Part shown: one piece after another, positions 12,602 through 21,692 of the stretch | How positions within the stretch are numbered: the first letter of the stretch is position 1 | How the letters are laid out: each line of letters starts with the position of its first letter | DNA from: an uncultured Clostridia bacterium | Lineage (GTDB): Bacteria; Bacillota; Clostridia; Oscillospirales; Ruminococcaceae | Assembly: GCA_944387915.1 (NCBI GenBank) | Contig: CALXGT010000020.1 | Coordinates: 1-40,074 of the forward strand | Reading direction: 5' to 3' | DNA length: 40,074 nt | Notes under the pieces: model-generated | The model's input: the letters and a program-made list of their open reading frames with translations, nothing else | Databases searched by the model: none | Told to the model about the DNA's origin: nothing | Position numbers and translations under genes: made by a program

Positions 12602-13540
12602 TTGAACACAACAAACGATACCCCTTTGTTAAGGGTGAGCGATTTTTCGGTTTCGTTCCAGATGTATGACAGCGCTTTGGAGCAAAAGGAACTGAAGGTC
12701 ATATCGGATTTAAGTTTGACAGTATATCCGGGGGAAATTGTGGCGGTTGCCGGCTCCTCCGGATCGGGGAAAAGCCTATTGGCTTCGGCGGTGTTAGGAT
12801 TGCTTCCCAATAACGCGTCCATAGGCGGAACGATAGCGTACCGGGGAGAAATTCTCTCTCCGCAAAGGCAAAAAGCGCTTCGAGGAAAAGAGATTGCTTT
12901 GGTTCCCCAATCGGTAGCTTACCTCGACCCGTTGATGAAAATTGGTCCTCAGGTAGATGGGACGAAAAAGCCCCTTCCTACTCAAAAGCGACGGAAAATC
13001 TTTTCTCGGCTCGGCCTTCCGGAAAAAACGGAAAGGTTATATCCTTTCGCGCTTTCCGGAGGGATGGCCAGACGGGTGTTGGTTTCCACCGCTTTAATCA
13101 GTGACGCCAATCTGATTATCGCTGATGAGCCGACGCCGGGTATGACCTTAGAGCAGGCGCTTGAAGCGCTTACCATTTTCCGGGAAATGGCGAAAGAGGG
13201 AAAAGGGATCCTTTTAATTACCCATGACATTGATTTGGCGTTTGCGTTCGCCGATCGGATTGCCGTATTTTACGCTGGTACTACTTTGGAAATTGCTCCG
13301 TCAAAAGATTTTCAAACCGGCCCTGAGGCCCTGCGGCATCCGTATAGCCAGGCGCTTTGGAGAGCCCTTCCTCAAAACGGATTTGTACCGTTAAGCGGTT
13401 TTCAGCCTTACGCCGGTCATCTGCCCGCCGGCTGCCTGTTTGCGCCCCGTTGTCCTTATAAACGGGAGAGGTGCGAAAAAGAGGCGCCGTCTATGCGAAA
13501 CGTCCGCGGAGGGGAGGTCCGGTGCTTTTATGTCACTTGA
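12602..13540 (+). CDS. ABC transporter ATPase, DppD/NikD type
   Basis: This 312-residue cytoplasmic ATPase starts at TTG 12602, five bases after AGGAGGTG. Walker A is GSSGSGKS near residue 55. The Q-loop is VPQSVAYLDP, the ABC signature is LSGGMARR, Walker B is LIIADEP and the H-loop is LLITHD. The D-loop region reads PTPGMTLEQ instead of the common T(S)ALD, so it is atypical. The C-terminal oligopeptide/dipeptide-transporter extension is present (HPYSQALWRALP, then a Cys-rich CLFAPRCPYKRERC), a feature of this importer group. Its 3' end overlaps the next ATPase gene by 11 nt. Confidence 0.88.
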   Translation: MNTTNDTPLLRVSDFSVSFQMYDSALEQKELKVISDLSLTVYPGEIVAVAGSSGSGKSLLASAVLGLLPNNASIGGTIAYRGEILSPQRQKALRGKEIALVPQSVAYLDPLMKIGPQVDGTKKPLPTQKRRKIFSRLGLPEKTERLYPFALSGGMARRVLVSTALISDANLIIADEPTPGMTLEQALEALTIFREMAKEGKGILLITHDIDLAFAFADRIAVFYAGTTLEIAPSKDFQTGPEALRHPYSQALWRALPQNGFVPLSGFQPYAGHLPAGCLFAPRCPYKRERCEKEAPSMRNVRGGEVRCFYVT

Positions 13541-14141
13541 AGCCAAAGATATTTCTTTTCGATACGAAAGAAAACAGCCTTGGATTTTTAAAGATCTTTC
13601 CCTTTCGGTAAAACCGGGGGAACGGCTTTGTATTTTTGCCCCCAGCGGTTACGGGAAGACAACGCTCGGGCTGCTGTTAGCGGGGTATTTAGCGCCGGAA
13701 AAAGGGGAAATTCTTCTTTCCGGCAAACCCCTTCCGAAAAAAGGAATATGCCCGGTACAGATGATTCATCAGCATCCGGAACGGGCGATTAATCCTCATT
13801 GGAAACTGAAAAAGGTGCTCCAGGAGAGTGGCGAAATAGAGGAAGAGACACTGCGCGCTTTCGGCATTGAAGAGGCGTGGTTGGATCGGTTTCCCAGAGA
13901 ACTTTCCGGCGGTGAACTTCAGCGTTTTTGTGTGGCGAGAGCGCTGTTGAGCGGCGCTCAATTTTTAGTATGTGATGAGATCAGCACGATGCTGGATGTG
14001 ATTACGCAGGCGCAAATTTGGGAGCTGCTGCTTTCCGAAGGAGAAAAGCGGAACATGGGAATCGTCGTTATTACCCATAATCGGCATTTGGCGAAACGAG
14101 TTTGTACCCGCCAGTTAGATTTGACGGAAAACGGACTCTAA
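13530..14141 (+). CDS. ABC transporter ATPase, DppF/NikE type, compact
   Basis: This second ATPase starts at ATG 13530 inside the end of the preceding gene and has 203 residues, short for this family because it lacks the C-terminal extension. Walker A reads APSGYGKTT near residues 37-45, with Ala in place of the usual first Gly. LSGGELQR (near 126), Walker B FLVCDEIS, D-loop TMLD and H-loop VVITHN are intact, so it should bind and hydrolyse ATP. It presumably pairs with the DppD-type subunit in an asymmetric dimer. No convincing terminator follows before the rpsL promoter at 14252, so read-through into the str genes is possible. Confidence 0.87.
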   Translation: MSLEAKDISFRYERKQPWIFKDLSLSVKPGERLCIFAPSGYGKTTLGLLLAGYLAPEKGEILLSGKPLPKKGICPVQMIHQHPERAINPHWKLKKVLQESGEIEEETLRAFGIEEAWLDRFPRELSGGELQRFCVARALLSGAQFLVCDEISTMLDVITQAQIWELLLSEGEKRNMGIVVITHNRHLAKRVCTRQLDLTENGL

Positions 14142-14251
14142 AAAACTCAATTGAAAAAGAAGGAACCGTATTTAAAATTCCGCATTTTTTCATAAAAGGG
14201 AAGAAGAGAGGGAAAAAACGGCATTTTTCTCGATTTTTCCGGGGAAAAACA

Positions 14252-14280
14252 TTGACAATTCCGAAGAAAAATGATATAAT
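14252..14280 (+). promoter_or_regulatory. Perfect consensus promoter for the str operon
   Basis: TTGACA (14252-14257) and TATAAT (14275-14280) are separated by exactly 17 bp, the strongest sigma-A promoter in the window. The predicted start is near 14287, about 63 nt before rpsL. Confidence 0.92.
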
Positions 14281-14349
14281 CTTCTTCGCGCGACGTGGAG
14301 AATAGCCGTTTTCGCGGTCGTGCATAATAAATATGTAAGGAGGTGCCAT

Positions 14350-14775
14350 ATGCCAACCTTTAACCAGCTTGTAAGAAAAGGAAGAGCGACTTTGGAAAAC
14401 AAGTCGACTGCTCCCGCCTTGAACCGGGGTTACAACTCCATGAAGAAAGAGAGCACCGATTTAAGCTCTCCGCAGAAACGGGGCGTTTGTACGGCGGTCC
14501 GTACCATGACCCCCAAAAAGCCGAACTCTGCCCTTCGTAAGGTCGCCAGAGTAAAGCTCACCAACGGAATGGAAGTATCAGCTTATATTCCCGGCGTCGG
14601 CCATAACCTGCAGGAACACTCGGTGGTGCTCATCCGCGGCGGTCGTGTAAAAGACCTTCCCGGTGTGCGTTACCACATTATCCGCGGTACTCTGGATACC
14701 CAGGGCGTCAACGGAAGAATGCAGGGCCGTTCCAAGTACGGTGCGAAACGCCCGAAAGCTGGTGCGTCGAAGTAA
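14350..14775 (+). CDS. rpsL: 30S ribosomal protein S12
   Basis: S12 sits at the decoding centre of the small subunit. The ATG at 14350 follows AAGGAGGTG and gives 141 residues starting [25 protein letters not shown] and [16 protein letters not shown] are canonical, and the streptomycin-related positions in TPKKPNS and GGRVKDLPG have the ordinary sensitive residues. It is first in the rpsL-rpsG-fusA cluster behind a perfect promoter. The L7Ae-like gene that commonly lies between rpoC and rpsL in Bacillota is absent; the ABC importer occupies that place. Confidence 0.98.
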   Translation: MPTFNQLVRKGRATLENKSTAPALNRGYNSMKKESTDLSSPQKRGVCTAVRTMTPKKPNSALRKVARVKLTNGMEVSAYIPGVGHNLQEHSVVLIRGGRVKDLPGVRYHIIRGTLDTQGVNGRMQGRSKYGAKRPKAGASK

Positions 14776-14900
14776 CATTCCGTTACCTTAAGGCTGACAA
14801 ATGGCCAAAGACATAAATTGTCGCGGCCTTTCGTGGTCTGACGGAGGAAATTTACTTTCGAGTACCGATGATATCATTTTTTATGAAGGAGGGAAGTAAA

Positions 14901-15371
14901 GTGCCAAGAAGAGGTCGCATTGCAAAACGTGATGTTTTGCCTGATCCTATGTATAATTCCAAGATCGTAACTCGTTTAATTAACAACATTATGTTGGACG
15001 GCAAAAAAGGAGTTGCGCAGAAAATCGTATACGGCGCTTTCGACATTGTTGCCGAAAAGACCGGCAAGAACGCTTTGGAAGCCTTTAACGAAGCTTTGGA
15101 AAACGTAATGCCTGTTTTAGAGGTCAAATCCCGCCGCGTCGGCGGCGCAACCTATCAGGTCCCCATGGAAGTCCGTCCCGAGAGAAGACAGACTTTGGGA
15201 CTTCGGTGGATCACCACCTATTCCAGAAATCGTTCTGAAAAGACGATGAAGGAACGTCTCGCCGGAGAGATCGTAGATGCTATTAACAGCACTGGCGGTG
15301 CGTTTAAGAAACGGGAAGACACCCACAAGATGGCAGAAGCCAACAAGGCTTTCGCTCACTACAGATGGTAA
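14901..15371 (+). CDS. rpsG: 30S ribosomal protein S7
   Basis: S7 nucleates assembly of the 30S head by binding 16S rRNA. The GTG at 14901 follows GAAGGAGGG and yields the standard 156-residue protein beginning (M)[15 protein letters not shown]. An in-frame ATG at 14868 lacks a close ribosome-binding site and would add eleven unrelated residues. The motif [19 protein letters not shown] is diagnostic. The 125 nt gap to rpsL contains possible small hairpins; in Escherichia coli S7 represses its own operon from this gap, but whether that applies here is unknown. Confidence 0.97.
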   Translation: MPRRGRIAKRDVLPDPMYNSKIVTRLINNIMLDGKKGVAQKIVYGAFDIVAEKTGKNALEAFNEALENVMPVLEVKSRRVGGATYQVPMEVRPERRQTLGLRWITTYSRNRSEKTMKERLAGEIVDAINSTGGAFKKREDTHKMAEANKAFAHYRW

Positions 15372-15425
15372 TCCCGTTGTCCTTTTGTTTTGTTTGTTGA
15401 AAGGATACCGAATTAGGAGGGTATT

Positions 15426-17504
15426 ATGCCAAGAGAAGTATCTTTAGAAATGACCCGGAATATTGGTATCATGGCTCACATCGACGCCGGTAAGACAACG
15501 GCTACCGAACGTATTTTGTATTACACCGGTAAGACGCACAAGATCGGCGATACCCACGAGGGTACTGCGACGATGGACTGGATGGCTCAGGAGCAGGAGC
15601 GTGGTATTACCATTACCTCCGCTGCGACGACGGCTTTCTGGAAGAACCATAGAATCAATATTATCGATACTCCTGGTCACGTGGACTTCACGGTTGAAGT
15701 AGAACGTTCTCTGCGTGTTCTCGACGGTTCTGTCACGGTGTTTTGTGCCAAAGGCGGCGTCGAGCCTCAGTCTGAGACTGTTTGGCATCAGGCGGACAAC
15801 TATAAGGTTCCCCGTATGGCGTTCGTCAATAAGATGGACATTATGGGCGCGGATTTTTATAACGTTGTCAACATGATGGTCGACCGGCTGAAATGTCATC
15901 CTGTTCCGATTCAGCTCCCCATTGGTGCTGAAGACGAATTTAAAGGGATCATTGACCTGATGGAAATGAAAGCCTATATCTACAACGATGAGTTGGGCAA
16001 CGATATTTCTATCATTGATATCCCCGAAGATATGAAGGAAAAAGCGGAACAATATCATGCGGATATGGTGGAAGCGATTGCTGAGACCGACGATGATTTG
16101 ATGGAGAAATTCCTCGAGGATGAGGAGATTACCATTGACGAGCTGAAGAAAGCCCTTCGCGCCGCCACCATTTCCAATGAGTTGGTTCCCGTTTGCTGCG
16201 GTACCGCTTACCGGAATAAGGGCGTGCAGAAGCTTTTGGACGCGATCGTTGACTATATGCCTTCGCCTGTGGATATTCCTCCCATCAAGGGTGTGGATCC
16301 CATCACCGGGGAAGAGACGGTTCGTCATTCTTCTGACGAAGAGCCTTTCTCCGCTTTGGCGTTTAAGATTGCTACCGACCCCTTTGTCGGAAAGCTTTGT
16401 TTCTTTAGAGTATACTCCGGTACCATTGATGCGGGTACCTCGGTATACAACTCCACCAAGGGAAAGACCGAAAGAATCGGCCGTATTTTGATGATGCACG
16501 CCAATCATCGGCAGGACATCACCACTTGTTACGCCGGCGATATCGCGGCGGCAGTCGGCTTAAAGCAGACCACCACCGGTGATACCCTTTGCGATCCCAA
16601 GGCGGAAGTTATCTTAGAGTCTATGGAGTTCCCGGAGCCGGTTATCCGTGTTGCGATCGAACCCAAGACCAAAGCCGGTCAGGAGAAAATGGGCATTGCC
16701 CTTTCCAAACTGGCCGAAGAAGACCCTACCTTTAAGACTTACACCGATGAGGAGACCGGTCAGACCATTATCGCCGGTATGGGCGAGCTCCATCTGGAGA
16801 TTATCGTCGACCGTCTGCTTCGTGAGTTTAAGGTAGAGGCGAATGTGGGCAAACCTCAGGTTGCTTATCGTGAGACCATCCGCAAAGAAGCCGATGTGGA
16901 TCACAAGTACGCCAGACAGTCCGGCGGTAAAGGTCAGTACGGTCATGTTAAGATCCGTGTTTACCCCAACGAATCCGGCAAAGGCTACGAGTTCATCAAC
17001 AAGATCGTCGGTGGCGCGATCCCCAAGGAGTATATTCCTGCGGTTGACCAAGGTATTCAGGGCGCGATGCAGTCCGGCGTTTTGGCCGGCTATCCGGTCG
17101 TCGACGTGAAGGTAGAGTTGTACGATGGTTCTTACCACGAGGTCGACTCTTCGGAAATGGCCTTTAAGATGGCTGGTTCTATGGCGTTCAAAGAGGCCTT
17201 GCGGAAAGCGAGCCCCGTCATCATGGAGCCGATTATGAAAGTTGTCGTTCTGGTTCCCGAGGACTATATGGGCGATGTAATCGGCGATTTGAACTCCCGC
17301 CGCGGACAGATCCAGGGTATGGAAGCGCGTTCTGGCGCGCAGGAGATCCGGGCACTGGTTCCCCTTTCCGAGATGTTTGGCTACGCTACCGACCTTCGTT
17401 CCAAGACCCAGGGACGTGGTCAGTATACCATGGAGCCTGACAGCTACACCGAGGTTCCCAAGTCTATTGCGGAAAACATCATTTCCAAGAGAAGTCAGAA
17501 CTGA
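15426..17504 (+). CDS. fusA: Elongation factor G
   Basis: EF-G is the GTPase that drives ribosomal translocation and, with RRF, ribosome recycling. The 692-residue product has full length. G1 is AHIDAGKTT (residues 17-25), the switch II element is DTPGHVDF, and G4 is [15 protein letters not shown] and the domain IV-V segment [10 protein letters not shown] confirm the family. The start at 15426 follows AGGAGGG. It belongs to the rpsL-rpsG-fusA transcript, and the downstream tuf has its own promoter. Confidence 0.98.
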   Translation: MPREVSLEMTRNIGIMAHIDAGKTTATERILYYTGKTHKIGDTHEGTATMDWMAQEQERGITITSAATTAFWKNHRINIIDTPGHVDFTVEVERSLRVLDGSVTVFCAKGGVEPQSETVWHQADNYKVPRMAFVNKMDIMGADFYNVVNMMVDRLKCHPVPIQLPIGAEDEFKGIIDLMEMKAYIYNDELGNDISIIDIPEDMKEKAEQYHADMVEAIAETDDDLMEKFLEDEEITIDELKKALRAATISNELVPVCCGTAYRNKGVQKLLDAIVDYMPSPVDIPPIKGVDPITGEETVRHSSDEEPFSALAFKIATDPFVGKLCFFRVYSGTIDAGTSVYNSTKGKTERIGRILMMHANHRQDITTCYAGDIAAAVGLKQTTTGDTLCDPKAEVILESMEFPEPVIRVAIEPKTKAGQEKMGIALSKLAEEDPTFKTYTDEETGQTIIAGMGELHLEIIVDRLLREFKVEANVGKPQVAYRETIRKEADVDHKYARQSGGKGQYGHVKIRVYPNESGKGYEFINKIVGGAIPKEYIPAVDQGIQGAMQSGVLAGYPVVDVKVELYDGSYHEVDSSEMAFKMAGSMAFKEALRKASPVIMEPIMKVVVLVPEDYMGDVIGDLNSRRGQIQGMEARSGAQEIRALVPLSEMFGYATDLRSKTQGRGQYTMEPDSYTEVPKSIAENIISKRSQN

Positions 17505-17540
17505 TTTTTCGAAAAAACAGGAAATTCTTTCAATTTCCTA

Positions 17541-17569
17541 TTGAAACTTTTCTCTGTTTCTGTTAGTAT
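17541..17569 (+). promoter_or_regulatory. Promoter for tuf
   Basis: TTGAAA (17541-17546) and TAGTAT (17564-17569) are 17 bp apart. A small perfect hairpin (17519-17526 with 17532-17539) abuts the -35. The start would be near 17576, 34 nt before tuf. Confidence 0.65.
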
Positions 17570-17609
17570 ATCTTTAAGAATACGGTTGTTATAAAAGGAG
17601 GAAAATCCA

Positions 17610-18812
17610 ATGGCAAAAGCTAAATTCGAACGTACCAAACCCCATGTTAACATTGGTACTATCGGACACGTTGACCACGGCAAGACCACTTTGACCGCTG
17701 CGATTACGAAGACTCTGTCCTTTATGGGCAAAGCGAAATTTGAAGACTATAGCATGATCGATAAGGCTCCCGAAGAGAGAGAGCGTGGTATTACCATTAA
17801 TACCGCTCACGTTGAGTACGAGACGGACAAGCGTCACTACGCTCACGTTGACTGCCCAGGCCATGCTGACTATGTAAAGAACATGATCACTGGTGCTGCG
17901 CAGATGGACGGCGCGATCCTGGTTGTTTCTGCTGCGGATGGTCCTATGCCTCAGACCCGTGAGCACATCCTTCTTTCCCGTCAGGTTGGCGTACCTTATA
18001 TCGTTGTATTTATGAATAAAGCGGACCAGGTTGACGACGAAGAGCTTTTGGATCTCGTTGAAATGGAAATCCGTGAGCTCTTGAATGAGTACGATTTCCC
18101 CGGCGATGATACGCCCATCATTCGTGGTTCTGCTCTTCAGGCTTTGGAGTCTACCTCTACCGACCCCAACGATCCCGTTTACGCTCCTATTCTTGAACTG
18201 ATGGATGCGGTTGATAACTGGATTCCTACTCCCGAGCGGAAAGCGGATCTTCCTTTCCTTATGCCGATCGAAGACGTCTTCACCATTACCGGTCGTGGTA
18301 CTGTTGCTACCGGTCGTGTTGAGAGAGGCCAGCTGAAGACCGGCGACGAAGTTGAGATTGTTGGTTTGAAAGACGAGAAACTGAAATCCGTTGTTACCGG
18401 TATCGAAATGTTCCGTAAGATCCTTGATTACGCGGAAGCCGGCGATAACATCGGTGCTCTGCTTCGTGGTATCCAGAGAACGGAAGTTGAGCGTGGCCAG
18501 GTTCTTTGCAAACCCGGCACCATTCATCCTCACACCAAATTCCGTTGCTCCGTGTACGTTCTGAAAAAAGAAGAGGGTGGACGTCATAAACCCTTCTTCA
18601 ACAACTATCGTCCCCAGTTCTACTTCAGAACCACCGACGTTACCGGTATCATCACTCTTCCCGACGGCGTGGAGATGGCGATGCCCGGTGATAACCTGGA
18701 GTTTGACGTTGAGCTGATCACCCCCATCGCGATCGAAGAAGGTCTTCGTTTCGCTATCCGTGAGGGTGGTAGAACGGTTGGTTCCGGCGTTGTTTCCAAG
18801 ATCAACGAATAA
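17610..18812 (+). CDS. tuf: Elongation factor Tu
   Basis: EF-Tu delivers aminoacyl-tRNA to the ribosome as a GTP complex. The 400-residue protein contains G1 GHVDHGKTT (residues 18-26), [20 protein letters not shown] with the switch II DCPGH, G4 NKAD (the usual form is NKCD or NKVD), and the domain III segment [16 protein letters not shown]. The ATG at 17610 follows AAAGGAGG. It has its own promoter and a strong terminator, which permits expression independent of the ribosomal-protein genes upstream. Confidence 0.98.
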   Translation: MAKAKFERTKPHVNIGTIGHVDHGKTTLTAAITKTLSFMGKAKFEDYSMIDKAPEERERGITINTAHVEYETDKRHYAHVDCPGHADYVKNMITGAAQMDGAILVVSAADGPMPQTREHILLSRQVGVPYIVVFMNKADQVDDEELLDLVEMEIRELLNEYDFPGDDTPIIRGSALQALESTSTDPNDPVYAPILELMDAVDNWIPTPERKADLPFLMPIEDVFTITGRGTVATGRVERGQLKTGDEVEIVGLKDEKLKSVVTGIEMFRKILDYAEAGDNIGALLRGIQRTEVERGQVLCKPGTIHPHTKFRCSVYVLKKEEGGRHKPFFNNYRPQFYFRTTDVTGIITLPDGVEMAMPGDNLEFDVELITPIAIEEGLRFAIREGGRTVGSGVVSKINE

Positions 18813-18830
18813 TTTGATGTAAAACCTTTT

Positions 18831-18862
18831 AGGAAGGGCGCTTTGTGGTGCCCTTCCTTTTT
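18831..18862 (+). terminator. Intrinsic terminator after tuf
   Basis: AGGAAGGGCGC (18831-18841) pairs with GTGCCCTTCCT (18848-18858) over 11 bp, with loop TTTGTG and a T run. Confidence 0.92.
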
Positions 18863-18887
18863 CTTTATCCGAAATCTTTAGGGTCTA

Positions 18888-18917
18888 TAGACGAAAGTGG
18901 GGAGAGTGTGTTATACT
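18888..18917 (+). promoter_or_regulatory. Probable promoter for the YdcF-DnaD-DnaI operon
   Basis: A good TATACT -10 lies at 18912-18917. The best -35 is a weak TAGACG at 18888-18893 with an 18 bp spacer. The leader would be only about 11 nt. Confidence 0.5.
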
Positions 18918-18934
18918 AAAAACGGAGGGGAGAT

Positions 18935-19678
18935 ATGCGAGGAATTTGTATATTTACGGGCGGCTTGCTAATTGGTTATGTATTGATTTGTACTTTTTGT
19001 CTGGGAGCCGTTTCTTTTAACGTCTTTTTGGGTGCGGTTGGCGCTGCGCTTTGCCTTTTCGGGTATTTTTTGCCTCGCCTTCAGGCTTTTTCATGGTTTT
19101 CGGTGGCTCAAAAGGGATTGTCGGGAGTCGCTATTTTGGCTTTCATTCTTTTTTGTATCGGAGAAGGGGCAGTCATTTCCGGCGTTTTGCATCAAGATGA
19201 GGAACCGGCGGATTACCTGATTGTTTTGGGTGCGGGACTGCGGGGTGACAGACTGAGCCTGACATTAAAACAACGGTTAGACCAAGCCTTGGCAGTTTAC
19301 CAGGGAGAATATATTGTTGTTACCGGCGGACAGGGGCCTAATGAAGACCTTCCCGAAGGGGAAGCAATGGCGGCGTATTTGATAGAGCAGGGGGTGGATC
19401 CCACTCGGATTTTGGTGGAAAATCGCTCCACGAATACGCACGAGAATTTAGAATTTGCCCGGAAAATCATCGAATCCCACAGTGAAAAACCTCTTTTTGA
19501 CTGTAAAGTAAAAATCATTACCAGTGATTATCATTGTGCCCGAGGGGTTTTGTTGGCAAAGCGAATCGGATTTTCTTCGGTTACAGCGTATGGCGCCAAG
19601 ACGCACCCCCTTTTAGTCCCTTCTTTTTATATTCGGGAGGGACTGGCTATGGTGAAGTCTTATCTTTTTGATCGTTAG
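18935..19678 (+). CDS. YdcF/SanA-like membrane protein (DUF218)
   Basis: This 247-residue protein has about three N-terminal hydrophobic segments (residues 1-90) followed by a DUF218 domain. DYLIVLGAGLRGDRLS near 92, VVTGGQGPNEDLPEGEAMAAYL near 128-149, VENRSTNTHENLEFA near 161 and ITSDYHCARG near 193 are the ordered DUF218 motifs. Family members are envelope-associated and some (SanA) affect peptidoglycan barrier function, but the biochemical activity is not established. The ATG at 18935 follows GGAGGGG. It is followed after 9 nt by the DnaD-domain gene. Confidence 0.85.
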   Translation: MRGICIFTGGLLIGYVLICTFCLGAVSFNVFLGAVGAALCLFGYFLPRLQAFSWFSVAQKGLSGVAILAFILFCIGEGAVISGVLHQDEEPADYLIVLGAGLRGDRLSLTLKQRLDQALAVYQGEYIVVTGGQGPNEDLPEGEAMAAYLIEQGVDPTRILVENRSTNTHENLEFARKIIESHSEKPLFDCKVKIITSDYHCARGVLLAKRIGFSSVTAYGAKTHPLLVPSFYIREGLAMVKSYLFDR

Positions 19679-19687
19679 GAGGAGAAA

Positions 19688-20629
19688 ATGACTGTGGAAA
19701 ATACGGGCGCTTTACCTTCTTTTGTAGCGGTTCCTATGTCGATACTGGATCGATATTTATCTGTCGCCAGCGGCTTGCAATGGAAAGTACTGTTGGCGGT
19801 TTTACGGCAAAATTCTACCGATCCGGCACTGTTAGGTACGCTTTTGTCTTTACCCAAGGGGGATGTGTCGGAAGCGCTTTTATATTGGCAGCGAGAGGGC
19901 GTATTGAAAGAAACCGGAACCTCTTTGAATCAACAAATAACAGCTGTGCCGCCTTCTCCCGTTAAAACGGAACCGCCGAAATTACCGGTTAACGCCAATA
20001 CATTGACTGCTTCAGAGGTCGCTACGGCCATTCGGGAAAAAGAGGAGCTTCGTTTTCTTTTTTCGGTATTGGAGCAGCTTTACGGTCGTCCGCTTACCCA
20101 GACGGAAACCAAGGGATACGTTTATATCTGTGAGTATATGGGGCTTCCGGCGGATGTGATATTGATGGCGGCGGAGTATTGTATGGATAACGGAAAAAGC
20201 CAGTTCACTTACATACAAAAGGTTTGTGCCGCTTGGTCGGAGGAGGAAATCAACACCCACACGCGGGCGGAGGAGTACTTAAAAGAGCAAAACCGGCGGC
20301 ACAGCAGAGAGGAAACCATTCGTTCGGCCCTTGGCATTTCCTCGAATCTTTCCAAGAAGCAAAAGGAATATATTGCGTTTTGGTATGATCGTCTCGGATT
20401 TGATTTGGAGATGATTTTGTTGGCTTACGAACGGACGATGGACCGGATTGGCCAGCTTTCCTTTCCGTATATGAGTAAAATTTTGCAAAATTGGCATGAA
20501 AACGGGATTATGACGCCCCAGGATGCGGAACGGGAACCAAAGCCATCCAAGAATCGGAATGTGAATGACGCTTCGTATGATTTGAAGGAATTTGAGCGGC
20601 GGAGCATGGAAATACCGAAAATAGATTAG
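19688..20629 (+). CDS. DnaD-domain replication protein
   Basis: The 313-residue protein has a winged-helix-like N-terminus and two DnaD C-terminal type (DDBH2) modules. Each ends with a YxxxIxxxW-like motif: YIQKVCAAW near residue 178 and YMSKILQNW near 260. DnaD proteins remodel DNA and help recruit the helicase loader during replication initiation and restart in Bacillota. The ATG at 19688 follows AGGAGGAG. The helicase-loader gene comes 9 nt downstream, so the two primosome proteins are probably made together. Tandem DnaD modules are common in clostridial homologues; which corresponds to DnaD or DnaB of Bacillus is not clear. Confidence 0.87.
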   Translation: MTVENTGALPSFVAVPMSILDRYLSVASGLQWKVLLAVLRQNSTDPALLGTLLSLPKGDVSEALLYWQREGVLKETGTSLNQQITAVPPSPVKTEPPKLPVNANTLTASEVATAIREKEELRFLFSVLEQLYGRPLTQTETKGYVYICEYMGLPADVILMAAEYCMDNGKSQFTYIQKVCAAWSEEEINTHTRAEEYLKEQNRRHSREETIRSALGISSNLSKKQKEYIAFWYDRLGFDLEMILLAYERTMDRIGQLSFPYMSKILQNWHENGIMTPQDAEREPKPSKNRNVNDASYDLKEFERRSMEIPKID

Positions 20630-20638
20630 GAGAATCCT

Positions 20639-21628
20639 ATGAGAGAGTACTATCTTCCCAAGGCTTTGTCTGTTATGGAATCCAGGCGGGGATATGCCGA
20701 GATTCTTCGAGGCAGGCGGGAAGCCGAGATTGCAAGACGTCTTCCCGAAGTGATGGAGATTCGCCGTCGATTGGCGATGACGTCGGTGGAGCTTACCAAG
20801 CTGATTTTGAAGGGACAAGCGGATTTTGAGGAAACACTGGAGAAAATGAAAAAAGAAAATCTTTCTCTTCAGCAGAAGGAACGAACCCTGTTATTGGAAA
20901 ATGGATATCCCGCCGATTACCTGGAGCTTCCGTATCAGTGTAAGCAGTGTAAGGATACCGGGTATGTAAACGGGACCCCATGTCGTTGCCTCAATCGCTT
21001 GCTGGCTCAGTTAGCGGCACAGGACGCGGCCGAGGAAAGTACCCTTGTTTTGACGGATTTCTCCGATTTTTCGCTTCAGTATTACCCCAATCAAAAGGAC
21101 CTGAAAAAGAATGTTGTCCCCAGGGAGCATATGGGGGAATTGCTTCGTTTTTGCCAAAATTACGCGGAGACTTTTTCCGGAACGGGGAAGGGAATTTTGA
21201 TGCTGGGGGAGACGGGGCTCGGCAAAACCCATCTTTCTTTGGCGATTGCCAAACGGGTGATGGAAAGGGAATACCTGGTGTTATACGATACCGTTTCCGC
21301 TTTTATCGATCGGGCGGAAGGGGAGCGCTTTGGGCGTCTTCCCGACCGGGATACCCTTGGGAGAATGACAACGGCGGATCTTTTGGTTTTGGACGATTTG
21401 GGGGCGGAATATGCTTCGCCTTTTGGAACAGCTTCCCTCTATCGGGTCATCGACACCCGACTTGAGAAAAATCTTCCCACCCTCATTAGTACCAATCTTA
21501 CGGCGGCACAGCTTCAAAAGCGATATGAAAACCGTCTGGTTTCCCGGTTGTTTTCCCTCTTTACAACCTTGACCTTTGTGGGAAAGGATATCCGCCAGAT
21601 TCGGGCGGCAGAAGGCTTTACACTGTAG
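20639..21628 (+). CDS. DnaI/DnaC-type replicative helicase loader ATPase
   Basis: The 329-residue protein loads the hexameric replicative helicase. A helical N-terminus (residues 1-95) is followed by a zinc-binding cluster CKQCKDTGYVNGTPCRC (about 101-117), then an AAA+ domain: Walker A GETGLGKTH near residue 188, Walker B LLVLDDLGAE near 251, sensor I LISTNL near 282 and an arginine finger candidate in ENRLVSRLF. This arrangement matches DnaI-like loaders. The ATG at 20639 follows AGGAG. The gene ends at a shared terminator and converges with the minus-strand deacetylase gene. Confidence 0.9.
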   Translation: MREYYLPKALSVMESRRGYAEILRGRREAEIARRLPEVMEIRRRLAMTSVELTKLILKGQADFEETLEKMKKENLSLQQKERTLLLENGYPADYLELPYQCKQCKDTGYVNGTPCRCLNRLLAQLAAQDAAEESTLVLTDFSDFSLQYYPNQKDLKKNVVPREHMGELLRFCQNYAETFSGTGKGILMLGETGLGKTHLSLAIAKRVMEREYLVLYDTVSAFIDRAEGERFGRLPDRDTLGRMTTADLLVLDDLGAEYASPFGTASLYRVIDTRLEKNLPTLISTNLTAAQLQKRYENRLVSRLFSLFTTLTFVGKDIRQIRAAEGFTL

Positions 21629-21631
21629 AAA

Positions 21632-21673
21632 AAAGCGCTCCTTGACGAGAATGATCCCGCTAAGGAGCGCTTT
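21632..21673. terminator. Bidirectional terminator between convergent genes
   Basis: AAAGCGCTCCTT (21632-21643) and AAGGAGCGCTTT (21662-21673) form a perfect 12 bp stem. Read on the minus strand it ends in six T, so it chiefly terminates the deacetylase gene, and it also follows the helicase-loader gene. Confidence 0.9.
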
Positions 21674-21692
21674 GTCCATCTAAAAATTTTGC

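Noticed and set aside
9124..14141. Naming the importer nikABCDE
   Set aside because: The families fit, but nickel, peptide and metallophore importers share them and no diagnostic nickel-binding residues could be identified by eye.
14142..14251. A terminator between the importer and rpsL
   Set aside because: Only weak A/T-rich stems (for example GGAA/TTCC or GGAAAAA/TTTTTCC with a long loop) are present; none is convincing.
14868..14900. Upstream ATG start for rpsG
   Set aside because: It lacks a close ribosome-binding site and adds residues absent from S7; the GTG at 14901 has a strong site and gives the standard length.
15444..16508. A 354-codon open frame on the minus strand opposite fusA
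   Set aside because: It is a shadow of the fusA coding sequence with no supporting start signals or recognisable protein motifs.
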